From assembly GCA_003290165.1 (NCBI GenBank), contig QNQO01001155.1:62001-126000 (forward strand): a DNA stretch of 64,000 nucleotides, read 5' to 3'. Source of the stretch: Berberis thunbergii. Lineage: Eukaryota > Streptophyta > Magnoliopsida > Ranunculales > Berberidaceae. Below, in pieces: positions 1-9,647 of the stretch (within the stretch, counting starts at the first letter, position 1; every line of letters begins with the position of its first letter). The notes under the pieces were generated by a model. It was not told where the DNA came from. It made no database searches and saw nothing but the letters and a program-made list of their open reading frames with translations. The translations under genes and the position numbers were made by a program.

Positions 1-70
1 AACAAGAAGCTCATCGAGCTCCCGGTGTCTACCAAGGATCTCTTTATTTCCCAACTTGCGAGGGTAATTG

Positions 71-610
71 TTACCACCAGAGCGTCATTGTGTGGGAGTT
101 GTATGCCCTCAAGGTCATTTTCGTAAATACTAGTGGCACAGAGAGGTATTGCTTCTGAGCATGCGACACCATCCGCTCACCGCATATTGCTTGTATTTGC
201 ATATCTCGGAGAGCCCTTTTCTTGGACCCATTTGACAGTTTTGACTCGGAATTAGCTCCATGAAGCACGCATATTTTGTTGGCCGATTTCTCCTTGGGCT
301 CGACTTCGCTTCTGGCTGCCCGTTCTTCTGCTAGGGCGATAAAGTTTTGCGCTTCCCTTGCTAGGTCTCTCATGCTTGTTGGAGGGTCCAGTGTCAGAAA
401 GTTATTGAACTCTCATTTCCGCAGACCGTCGATGAAGGCTGAGATGTATGTTGTGTCGTTGCACACGATGATAGTGGTTAACTCACTGTTAAAGCGGGTT
501 AAATACGCCTTCAATGTCTCTTCAGGCTTTTGTTTCATCGATCTGAGCGTCTTTATCGTTGATAAAGCCTGACAAATGAAAATCGATCTTGGATCTGATT
601 CGGGGTCCAT
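71..610 (-). pseudogene. gag of Tat-like element E1 (one in-frame stop, truncated by window)
   Basis: The protein resembles plant retrotransposon gag: the stretch KQKPEETLKAYLTRFNSEL followed by an ISAFIDGLRK motif is the typical gag core ending, and LTLDPPTSMRDLAREAQNF continues it. The two open stretches (610-413 and 373-71) are in the same frame and separated by a single TGA directly after GLRK, so this looks like one gag reading frame broken by one nonsense change. Gag would form the particle that packages element RNA. The N-terminal part upstream of 610 is not clear, and the rest of the element is outside the window. Confidence 0.75.
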
Positions 611-761
611 TGGTTTTGTCGTTGTTCTGAGAGCGCCAACTTGAAGCAGCGTCAGATTGAACGCTTGGTATTTCCCCTATTCCCCATCGTTGCGTGATTC
701 GGTGGTCACCATCTCTCCGTATTTCGAAGGGAGATCATGCGAATGAAAGGTTAGTAATTTT

Positions 762-786
762 GTCGTCCCCACAAACGACGCCAAAC
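762..786 (-). other. primer-binding-type site of element E1
   Basis: Directly inside the LTR the minus strand reads GTTTGGCGTCGTTTGTGGGG. This resembles the TGGCGCCGTYTGTGGGGA-type sequence that follows the 5' LTR in Tat/Athila-type plant gypsy elements. Its position next to the LTR end supports the call; the tRNA has not been checked. Confidence 0.6.
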
Positions 787-1460
787 TGATGCAATCATTT
801 TTTGTTCTCTATTTTGACCTAGTCTTGCTGACCTGCACAAGGAGCACACGTGATCCATGGACCACCATTGTGGTGGCCGATGACATTTCGATGCTAAAGT
901 CAAAGATGGATCTAAGGAAAGTGTAATGTTGTAAACATGGAATTCGTAGCGTACCTTATCTTACCAACCTCGTGTCTTTTTTATAGTGCATGAGTCCTGA
1001 TTCAATTATGTCATCAATGGCATCGTTTACAAAGGAGATCTTCGTGAAGATCCTTCTCTAATTAGGAGTCATGTTGTAGAATTCCTCTATCAGTCGTGTG
1101 CTCCTAGATACGCGAGAGATAGTTCTCAATCTCAAGGTAACCCATAAGTGGATGTTTCCCTGTGTGATATGTACTCTGGTATTTACTTCCTAGTTGGAAA
1201 CGGAGAGCTGCTGTAGTTGTCTGTCCATAGCTGATCTTCGAGATACTTGCCTTAACAGGGCTTACGGGTATTGAGGATAGTTGTGAGACGTATGGGCTAA
1301 GCAAGTTGTGAGAGTTCGGGTCCATTTGTCGAACTACATTAGGAGGGCTTAGAACCACTTGGGCCGGATCAATGTTGGGCTGACGCTAGGGACCGTAATT
1401 GCTTGAGATCATCATAACACATGTATGGCTCATGGATGTGACCGTTTTGGTGTATCATCA
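787..1460 (-). repeat. 5' LTR of element E1
   Basis: The LTR is 674 bp, starts TGATGATACACC at 1460 on the minus strand and ends GCATCA at 787. It shares these ends, a GGCCACCACAATGGTGG hairpin (860-878) and the surrounding block with the LTRs at 8462, 34456 and 57757. Confidence 0.85.
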
Positions 1461-1671
1461 GTAATCCTTTTGAATGATCTAAGATCAAAACATCTCTTCA
1501 TAAAACAGAGAATGCAAGAATAAAAACCCATAGAGAAAAATCAATGTGAAGAAGCTTCATGAAAATCAACAAGAAATTCTATTTTACAAAACAATGTCAA
1601 CATGCAAAGGATAAAAAATAAAGACTTAACTTTTAATACTTTTTTGTTTGTAAAAATTTTTATTTTTCACA

Positions 1672-2018
1672 CTCTGGTTATTGATGGAAAGCTTCAAATT
1701 GCAGAAACTAATGAATTTATTTACAATGGGTCCCTTGTTCATCCCCAAGTATTTTCCTTGTGTTTTTTTATTTCAATATCCTTACAAATTGAATGATTTT
1801 AAGATTACTCAGTGACTAAAAATCAAGACCTGATTGATTGTTCATTTGTTTTCAGTCCAAATACCATTTTTATTATGGGAGATGGTAAAGGTTCCACTGC
1901 AAGGGAGCTCCTAAGGCATAAGACTGTAAATAAGGTGGTGATGTGTGGCATTTATGAGGTGAAATATCTAGAACCCCACTTGCTACTTATTTGTTGCCCA
2001 CCATATCATCCATTTTAA
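1672..2018 (+). pseudogene. thermospermine synthase (ACL5-like) gene fragment
   Basis: Two exon-like stretches match the aminopropyltransferase family, which makes thermospermine from spermidine and decarboxylated AdoMet. The first, about 1672-1745, reads LVIDGKLQIAETNEFIYNG then SLVHP. The second starts at 1856 after a TTTTCAG acceptor and reads SPNTIFIMGDGKGSTAREL then LRHKTVNKVVMC. The family motif here is GGGEGS, so GDGKGS has lost nucleotide-binding residues, and the DIDEE motif that follows is replaced by GIYEV. Only a small central part of the gene is present and there is no start or end. It is a decayed fragment, captured or left by duplication. No transposon boundary around it could be fixed. 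Confidence 0.7.
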
Positions 2019-2040
2019 CATGATCTTAAATATTTAATAG

Positions 2041-2870
2041 TCATTAAATGTCTTGTTGAAAAAATGTTCACTGCCATGTTGCTTCACTACCAACCTTTTC
2101 ATGAACAAATGCCTAGTACCGAAAGCAAAACAATTTTCTCATTACAGCATTGAAGTCTAAGTATAATAGTTATTGATGGAAATTTTTACTTGGAAATTGT
2201 TCAAATACTTGGTGATGCACCGCAGAGAAATGAAAAGGACTTGAGAGAGGAAGACGCAGAGAAGGGAGGAAGACGGCTAGAGATCTGTGACAAGGGAGAG
2301 GTGATGGCGAGACCTGTGACAATGGTGGTTGGCAACTTGATGACCGCCAGTAACTGCAGATCTTGACAGATCCTCTTCTATTCAATCTGAGCACAAACCA
2401 AGACATCAATAGTAGTTCGTTCAGTCAAAAACAAAAATTAGGCGAAATGAAATCTTTACATTTTACTTCAATCCAAACACTCCATCCACATAAAACAACA
2501 TCAAGAAACAAGAAATACCAAAACAAAACACAAAGATTTGATACACAAAGTAGCAATAATTTGTAGATCAAAGAAAATAGATCGCATTTCAATTCAGAAA
2601 CAAGTAAACCCTAAAATTGTGATTGAATGAATTGCAAAAAAGAAAAGATTAAAGAAAGGAGAAGACTAACCGCTATCGCCGATGATGAGAAGTAATCAAA
2701 GACAGAGTGTCGGGGTAGAGAGTAAGGGTTGGAGGTGAGAAGAAGGGTTTGCTACTTTGCTTTTGGCTAGCAAAACCCTAGGGATAAGGGTGGTTGGGAC
2801 AATAAGTGGCTACGCTTTGTTTGGGTTTGCTAATAGCTGGGTATGGGCTTGGAATTTAGTTTGTTTTGAA
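2041..2870. other. no recognisable gene
   Basis: AT-rich DNA with short non-homologous ORFs on both strands. A purine-rich stretch occurs at 2220-2340. I see no domain, RNA gene or repeat boundary here. Confidence 0.5.
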
Positions 2871-2874
2871 TTGC

Positions 2875-3048
2875 TACACTAACCAGGACAAATCAGTTCA
2901 GGACTATATTTGTGAAAACTGGCTCAGTTCCGATTCAAATCGGTCCAGGAGCGGAACCAAGATAAAAACAGAGTAAATCGATTTGTCCTGGTCTGAACCG
3001 GTTTGGGACCATACCGAAATGGGTCGGACCAAGATTTTTGCTCACCCC
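2875..3048. mobile_element. possible hAT-type transposon terminus
   Basis: Read from 3048 leftwards, the sequence begins TAGGGGTGAGCAAAAATC and continues into a GC-rich block with repeated ACCGG/CCGGT motifs. TAGGGGTG(A/G)GCA is typical of plant hAT ends. A similar terminus lies at 13500-13675. No matching opposite end or 8-bp target duplication was found, so this is a weak call. Confidence 0.3.
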
Positions 3049-3239
3049 TACAAATAACAATGGGTACCTATGCCCCTTTTATAATTATCTTAACTTTTAA
3101 GATAAGAAAAAAAACTAAACTTAATAGGAAACCAACGTTAGAACCCTAAATGGAAACCTATTACAATAATATTAGAATTTCTGATACTACCTAAAATATT
3201 AATATTAATAAAAACTAATATTGCTAATTATTTCAATTG

Positions 3240-3580
3240 CATCAACCTCCACGATGTAAGCTTGTCTTCAAGCTTAAAGGGTGCACTAAGTGCCTTCTGC
3301 TTTTAAAGAAAATTCGCCTCAACCATCAACCAGAGGAACTTGGTCCATAGGTTCTTATTCATCAATCTCATCTGTCAGCAGCACAAATTTTCCTTTTTTG
3401 GACAATTATTATGGATATGGTCAGTTTGATCACACCCATAGCACTTAAGAAGGCCCTTAGGAACGGGTCTCAGAGTTTAAGCAGTGAAAGTATGTTGTGA
3501 AAGGGGTGCTAATGTCTTCTTCTTAGAGTGGTCTTGGAATTGTAACTTCGTTTCTGCTCGTTTTTTCATGTTCTTAGCCG
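3240..3580 (-). pseudogene. Ty3/gypsy gag C-terminal remnant with zinc knuckle
   Basis: The minus strand encodes KCYGCDQTDHIHNNCPKK (3400-3447), a CX2CX4HX4C zinc knuckle that binds element RNA in Gag. After a frameshift it is followed by KFVLLTDEIDE, like the acidic tail after the knuckle in gypsy gags. An in-frame stop lies upstream of the knuckle. The minus strand then reads AAGCTTGAAGACAAGCTTAC, like the PPT-proximal region of gypsy elements. No protease or polymerase is visible, so this is a decayed, internally deleted copy. Confidence 0.55.
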
Positions 3581-4099
3581 CAACAAGAGTATCAAAACCC
3601 TCTGATGCTAAAACACGCTAGAGTCACACATACACACCATAATAGAAGCAGAAAGATGTTTGTCGTTCTGGTTTATTGAGTTTAGCACACATGCATAAAG
3701 TACAAACCTTGGTAGCATAATCAGTAATTATACGCCCATTATGAGAAACTCCCTTCAACCATCCAAATAGCTCGCGTTCATAATCCATACAAACAAAAAC
3801 ATACTGCATCGACTCACACATATCATTACAGGAGTTAATGGGAGGCAACCTCAATGTAGTTCGTAGTGCACATTCCTTCTACCATCAAAGATTTGCAGTA
3901 CTATTCAATTTGGTACCACTAACTGTACCGCCTTTGGACCTTGAATTTTCTTAAAGTAATGTGTATGATCAATAACCAAATACCAATCCATAAAAACATA
4001 GCCCATGGCAAGTCCATAAAAACATAGCCCATGGCTGGACTGCATGTGCACTGAGCACATAGAAGCTGATAGGAGCTTTCAACATGGGTTCTCCCCTGT

Positions 4100-4222
4100 T
4101 TTGCACGGTGCCCTTGGCACTGCAGGAGCGAGGAGACGCGTCGAGCAGGGAGCTGCTAGTGCATGTCGTTGTTTGCACGGTGCCGTTGGCACTGCAGGAG
4201 CGAGGCTGCGCGTTGAGCAGGT
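4100..4222. repeat. imperfect tandem duplication, about 72-bp period
   Basis: The block GCACGGTGCC.TTGGCACTGCAGGAGCGAGG occurs at about 4103-4134 and again at 4175-4206. It is GC-rich inside AT-rich DNA. A shorter duplication (AAAACATAGCCCATGG) lies just upstream near 3995 and 4018. The function is unknown. Confidence 0.6.
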
Positions 4223-4775
4223 TTGAGTGCATATTAGAAAATATCACCATTTGCAATGTTTCATGCTAACCATGTAATTTTGTGCGTGGTTACAAATATA
4301 TTTGTGAAATTTGTTATTCTACTTAAAAAAGATTGATTATTAAGGCATTATCATATGGTTAATGTATATGAATGAGAATTTATAAAGATAATACAGTGAA
4401 CCTGATTAATTATAACAGGTGTTTGAAATGCTTTGATAAGTTGTTTATAATATTTCTTACTAATCTTGGTTGCCTTTGGTAATTGGTAAAGCTTCACTGA
4501 AATATTGTTGCCTTCTGAAGTTACAATAACTGTTAATGATTCATATCTGTTCAAATATTTTACGCGCTTCTGTTAATGGGTATTGGTCAATTTGTTTATT
4601 TGTAATGATTTCTAAGATCCTTTTTGTTTTCTGGCTTATCTCATCTGTACTTTTGCTTTTGTGGAAGTAGTGAAGATGGGAAAGAGGGTTTTCTTTTCCT
4701 CTGCTTCAGGCTGCAAGCCTTTGAAGAGCTTGGGGGGGGGGGGGGGGGATCAAAAGACACCTTTGTAGATAAGCA

Positions 4776-5501
4776 ATGCCAGTTCCTCTTGCTCCATATC
4801 CAACTCCTCCAGCTCCATATACCCTGCCCCCGCCACCACAACCAAATGGTATTGTCTCTCTATTTTTATTTTTTTTAAATTTTCAAGTTTTCTAGCTCCA
4901 AAGCAATGCCTATATTTTGTTGAATCAAATGTTTTCTATGCCACATGCATAGGTTATTATTGAGGAATGATTGTGTTTGGATCAAAATCTTGATTCATAC
5001 AATGTGATATAATTGAGATTCTTTGGTTTAACAACATTGAGAAATGTTGAACAAATTTAATGTCATTGGTTAATTAAATTCCCTGGAACTCTAAATGCCG
5101 CCGGACAGGCAGATTCCTATTTGAATTTTTTCTGTCACTGGTATTCGTTTCTCAGGTGCACAGAGCCAACTTATTTTTTCTGGCTGCCGAAACCTTCTTC
5201 TCTATCTTGTTGGAGCCACCTCAGTCTGTTGTGCTGTTTGCAATGCAGTAACACCTGTTCCACATCCTGGTACTTTCTTTTCTACATATCTTGCATATGC
5301 TACGTACCTTATGGATCGATTGAGTTAACGTATATGTTTCTACACTTGATTTTCTATTCGATTTTATGTTTGTTGGATACCAAGTAGGAACTGAAATGGC
5401 TCAACTGGTTTGTGGAGGGTGCCACACTTTATTGATGTACATTCGTGGAGCAACAAGCCAACAATGTTCTTGTTGCCACACAGTTAATTTGGCCATGGAA
5501 T
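4776..5501 (+). pseudogene. LSD1/LOL-type zinc-finger gene fragment (3 exons)
   Basis: Three exons with GT/AG junctions can be read. Exon 1 (4776-4848) starts MPVPLAPYPTPPAPYTP. Exon 2 (5156-5269) encodes [20 protein letters not shown] then [15 protein letters not shown]. Exon 3 (5388-5501) encodes [19 protein letters not shown] then [19 protein letters not shown]. These are the first two zf-LSD1 fingers (CX2CRX..CAVC) of the LSD1/LOL family, plant regulators of cell death and defence. The first finger has lost its first cysteine (LVCSGC became LIFSGC), and the usual third finger is not found downstream. It is therefore a broken fragment with retained introns. It lies about 0.8 kb from a CACTA end, which suggests transposon capture. 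Confidence 0.8.
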
Positions 5502-5828
5502 GTAGACCTATCATCATAAATAAACTTTACTTATATGCCTTTCTCCATTTTAATTAATGAATTGAAAGACTTTTGTGAATGACAAGTATCTTTGTGGAAG
5601 AGTCAAATTTAATGTGATCATTTTTGTTGTTATCTCTTGTTTCTTCTACTTGTGTGAAACTTAGACATTTGATGTTGTTCTTTGTATATGTATTCATGGA
5701 GATAAAAGTTGTTTCGTAAAAATTGCCACACAGTGTTTTCATCATTTTCATCATCAGCTTTGGTTTATTAGCAATCTTTATAGGTCATGTTTGTCTGTCA
5801 TTGAGTACTGACTAATTTTTATACTGCA

Positions 5829-5963
5829 GGGCTCTGAAGGTCTGAGCCAGTACGGGCAGCAGTATGTTGGACAGGAGAATGCGCATACATTGCTTGTTTC
5901 TGGGGTGCAAAGTGTGTCGTTGTATCAACCATCACCGGTGCCATATACAAGCAACTACCAGGT
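5829..5963 (+). pseudogene. unidentified exon-like fragment
   Basis: After a TATACTGCAG acceptor-like site the plus strand is open and reads GSEGLSQYGQQYVGQENAHT then LLVSGVQSVSLYQPSPVPY. It is followed by a possible GT donor (CAGGTGCTGC). The Q/S/Y-rich composition looks like a low-complexity coding exon, but I do not recognise the family. It sits between the LSD1-type fragment and the CACTA end, so it may be a second captured fragment in the same element. Confidence 0.35.
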
Positions 5964-6330
5964 GCTGCATTCTCATCATTTTCAGTATATTGAACAAGCA
6001 ACTAACGAAAGAAATGGGGCCTGTTCCTAAGGGCATCAATGTATTTTCTTACATTATAACTAGGGCGATTTGTATTGTTTGAAAAAACATAGAGAAATTC
6101 TTTTGTTTTAGATGCGAGCAAAACATGATATAACAAGCTATGTTCCATTTGTTCAGGTTAATTCTGTTATTGTACATTAGTGCTATTTGTTTACATGTTT
6201 TTGTTTGGCGTCAAAACTTGACAAGTTCTTTTTTACGGTTGATTTTGTATTTATCTAGCATATAGTTTGGTGGAATCTTATTCTTGTCGGAGGTATGACA
6301 CAAACTATAGTAAGGGCTGATTTTGCAGGT

Positions 6331-7054
6331 GCCACGGCTGTGATTTTGCTGCAGCGGCAAAAAAATATATATAATTTTTTTTTTCGATTATATTAACTTG
6401 CAACGGTTTAAAACCGTTGCAACAAAACATATTTTTTTTTTTGAATTTTGTTTTAATTGCCAACGGCTTAAAATCGTGGTTCCATCTTGCCACGGCTAGA
6501 AACCGTGGGCATTATTCATCAGTTGCTACGGCTTAAAACCGTGGCCATGCTTAGCCACGGCTTAAAACCGTTGCTATCACGTTTACCACGGTTTACTTCA
6601 CACTATTTAGCCACAGTTTATAACTGTTGCCATGGTTAGCCACGGCTAAAAACCGTTGCTAATGTTAGACACTGTTTATAACCGTTGCTAATATCTACAC
6701 TTTGTCACGGCTGAGAACCGTGGCTATTTTGCCACGTCTATAAACCGTTGCTATCTTGTTAGACACGGTTTAAAACCGTTGCTAATATCTACACTTTGTC
6801 ACGGCTTAAAACCGTGGCTATAGTTGCCACGGCTAAAAACCGTTGCTATTATTATTGCAACGGTTTATAACCGTTGCTAATTGCTGAAAATCACACCCCC
6901 ATTCAAGCATAAAATCGTTGCTACAATGTTTAGCAACGGTTAATAGCCGTTACAAAGGATTTCGCGACGCCCCTGTAGTCCACGGCTTTTAGCCGTGGCA
7001 ATGGCTTACGCCCACGGTATAGAACCGTTGCTAATGGGGGTTTTTGGTGTAGTG
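6331..7054. mobile_element. terminal region of a CACTA transposon (one end only)
   Basis: The right edge reads TTTTTGGTGTAGTG, the reverse complement of CACTACACCAAAAA. The preceding 700 bp hold dense subterminal repeats of the type GCAACGGTTTTAAACCGTTGC and GCCACGG in both orientations. The last about 160 bp match the left end of the CACTA at 36741, including a shared GGCGTCGCGAAAT and TGATTTTCAGCA, so both belong to one family. The opposite end is not in the expected place. The element is either truncated or extends left over the LSD1-type fragment. Confidence 0.85.
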
Positions 7055-7607
7055 TCTTGACGCTCTAGTGTAGTTATGCACTGAGTCAATTGATCCTGAC
7101 CAAAATAAGTACGACTACTAAAGTTCTAATTGCCTAAGTTAGGTGGTCGAAAAAAAGGATTACCACATCTGCCAAATCCTCTATCTCGTTTTAAAGGAGG
7201 GAGAAATTGTCCTATGTCCTAAACAAGTGGCCAAGGTGGAGTAGGATCCCTTTGTGGGTTAAACGATGGCCCCCCCTCGAGGTCGCCACCTATGGAGACA
7301 ACGACAGCCCAAGGAGAGAAGTCGTGTGGTCAGAGGGTTGTCACCTCTTTGGGGCAACGATAGGAGGCACGTTCACCTCCAGTTATCCAAGACTAGTTGG
7401 GCTGGGCATGGCCAGGTTTTTCTTCCTCGAACAATGACTAACAACCCCTTCAGCCAGTGAACCAGACACGGCGTGGGCACCATGGGAACACCGCAACAAC
7501 CCACTGTGGACAATGTTATCTAGCATTACGACCTCCTCAACGGACGTCAAAGGAAGCTTGAAGAATTCCTTTTTATCCGTCTCTCCTCCTCAGTAAGAGA
7601 CGTAACA

Positions 7608-8214
7608 TCAAACTTCCCTTAAACAGAGGAGTGGCATCAAAACCAACGTCGCATCAGGAATAAAAATATATATATAAACCGGCGACAAAAAAAAACTCAC
7701 GGATATCAAACTGGAAGTATTGGGAAACTCTACAACTCCCAAGCTTGAAGTATGAAGAATCCATCGAAGCCAAGAAAAATTGCTTCTCCCAAGACTCAGC
7801 GCCATCCGCCTCCAAGTGTAGACAAACAAGACAGTTCAAACGAAGGGCAGCGTCATGTGCCCTAAGAAGAATCGCAAGCAAATCTTGAACATGCTCGACA
7901 CCATCTAAGTTGGAGGCATGCAAAAAGAAAGAAAGAAATAAAGAAAGAAACACCAGACATCATCTGGCACTGGAAATCGTAGCCCTAAATCAAACATACC
8001 CCGGTGCAAACTTATTCCCCTGAGGGGGTGTAGTGTGAGCCAAATCTCCAAACACGAGAACAATTTCCAAATCTCCTGGGATACGGTATAAACTCCGAAG
8101 CCTGATTAACTCAGTTTCATCAACCAGACTACCCTCGCAGAACTTGAGGCAAGTGAAGGACAACAGATCCTTAGAAGAAGGTTCCACTTTATCTGCCATT
8201 GATAGAAAGAACAA
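7608..8214 (-). pseudogene. antisense extra ORF of Tat-like element E2
   Basis: Minus-strand fragments (8214-7990 and 7953-7654) read VDETELIRLRSLYRIPGDLE and, further on, a HASNLDGVEHVQDLLAILLRA stretch. They resemble the N-terminal part of the putative gypsy-type transposon protein family carried antisense near the 3' LTR by Tat-clade plant retrotransposons. The frame is broken between the two pieces. The function of this protein is unknown. The paralogous ORFs in this window are at 31863-34127 and 61407-62713. Confidence 0.55.
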
Positions 8215-8461
8215 ATTGAACTTTATAGTAGAACTATAGCTTGAAGGAACAACGCAGATAAGAATGAGAAAATCCTCTTCGAATTAGTAAATATTTATAG
8301 GGAAGACAAATCGCACCTTCCCTCATTGAGCAGTCACGTACCCATTAATATTATGCACCACTCGAGACAAGCACTTTGAGTTCAATCATCACGACGATAC
8401 AGTTGTTTTTTCAAAGAGTTGGTAGACCGACTAAGCGCCCCACTTACTTGGGGGGAGTAGT

Positions 8462-9145
8462 TGATGATACACCAAAACAGTCACATCCTTGAGCCATACA
8501 CGTGTCATGATGATCTTGATGAATTACGAGCCATTGCATCAGCCCAACATTGATCCGGCCCAAGCAGTTCTAAGCCCTTCTAATGCAGTCCGCCAAATGG
8601 ACCCAAATTCTCACTGCTTGCTTGCTTGGCCCATTTGTCACACAACTATCTTCAATACACGTAAGCCTTGTTAAAACAAGTATATAAAGGATCAGCTTTG
8701 GACCGGCAACTACAGTTGCTCTCTATTTCCAACTAGGAAGTAAATACCATAGTACACATTACACAGGGAATCATATTCTTATGGGTAACCTTGAGATTGG
8801 GAATTATCTCCTGCGTATCTAGGAGCACACAACTAACAGGGGAATTCCCTTTTACAACATGACTCCTAACTAGAGAAGGATCTCCATGAAGATCTCATTT
8901 TTAAACTACGCCATCGATGGCCTGGTTGAACTAGGACTTCTGCACTATAAATAAGACATGAGGTTGGTAAGCTAAGGTACACTACAAATTCCCTGTTTAC
9001 AACATTACGCCTTTCTCATATCTTTGTCTGACTTTAGCATCGGAGTGCCATCGGCCACCACAATGGTGGTTCGTGGCTCATGTTTGTGTAGGTCAACAGG
9101 TCAATAGGACTAGCTCAAAGCAGGAAGCGAAAAACGACTACATCA
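8462..9145 (+). repeat. 3' LTR of element E2
   Basis: The LTR is 684 bp, starts TGATGATACACC right after the PPT and ends CTACATCA. It contains a likely TATA box (GTATATAAAGG near 8680) and the conserved hairpin GGCCACCACAATGGTGG (9053-9071). Confidence 0.85.
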
Positions 9146-9647
9146 ATTACCATTAGCTTTCTTAATAAAAGCGAAAAGTATGAATATATTTTAGGTTGTG
9201 TTAGGCTGATATGTGTAAAAATATCTATATGAGTTAATTTATATTGGGTATCTAAATCTTTTGTTACAAATTGTTTGAATTGCAACTAACTTTTTTTATA
9301 TTTATATGTTTTGTATAGGAAAATCACGGCGATAAACAAATCCAAATGCACTAGTAGGCCTACTACATCTTCAACTGAAACCTTACCATTTCCGCTTAGG
9401 CATCGACAACCAATTACAATTACAATGTTACCTCAATCACATACGGCACCACTACCACCTACTAGTACAACTACTCGAGTGGTATCCAACAATATACGAA
9501 CCGGCCCAAATATCTTAGTTGATCTTCCACCAGATATGAAACCTAGGGTGTATAAATCTGACATTGGACAAGGTTGATAAGTATGTGAAGAGAAGCAGCC
9601 ACAACAATAGTGTAAAAGCAAGTGCACAGTGTCTAACTGGTAGACAA
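9146..9647. other. unassigned spacer with leader of a minus-strand gypsy element
   Basis: The proline/threonine-rich plus ORF at 9311-9577 has no recognisable domain. The last 30 bp (9621-9647) are leader sequence of the element whose LTR starts at 9662; they duplicate a hairpin found at 9722-9747. Confidence 0.4.

Larger units (their letters stand above)
1..1460 (-). mobile_element. Tat-like Ty3/gypsy retrotransposon E1, 5' part
   Basis: Reading the minus strand, the element starts with its 5' LTR at 1460, passes a primer-binding-type sequence just after the LTR, then a leader and a gag region, and runs off the left window edge. The LTR start (TGATGATACACC) and LTR end (GCATCA) recur in three other copies in this window (8462-9145, 34456-35136, 57757-58323), which fixes the boundaries. 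Protease and polymerase, if present, lie outside the window. Confidence 0.85.
7055..9145 (+). mobile_element. Tat-like Ty3/gypsy element E2, 3' part
   Basis: This plus-strand remnant holds an antisense ORF, a polypurine tract (TTGGGGGGAGTAG, 8448-8461) and a full 3' LTR. The order antisense ORF, PPT, LTR is the same as in element E3 (26205-35136). The gag-pol part is missing, and upstream it abuts the CACTA terminus at 7054. No 5' LTR is seen. Confidence 0.75.

Noticed and set aside
4731..4749. Run of about 18 G residues as a functional G-tract
   Set aside because: It is a simple homopolymer, length-unstable and possibly affected by sequencing error; no other G-runs nearby for a quadruplex.
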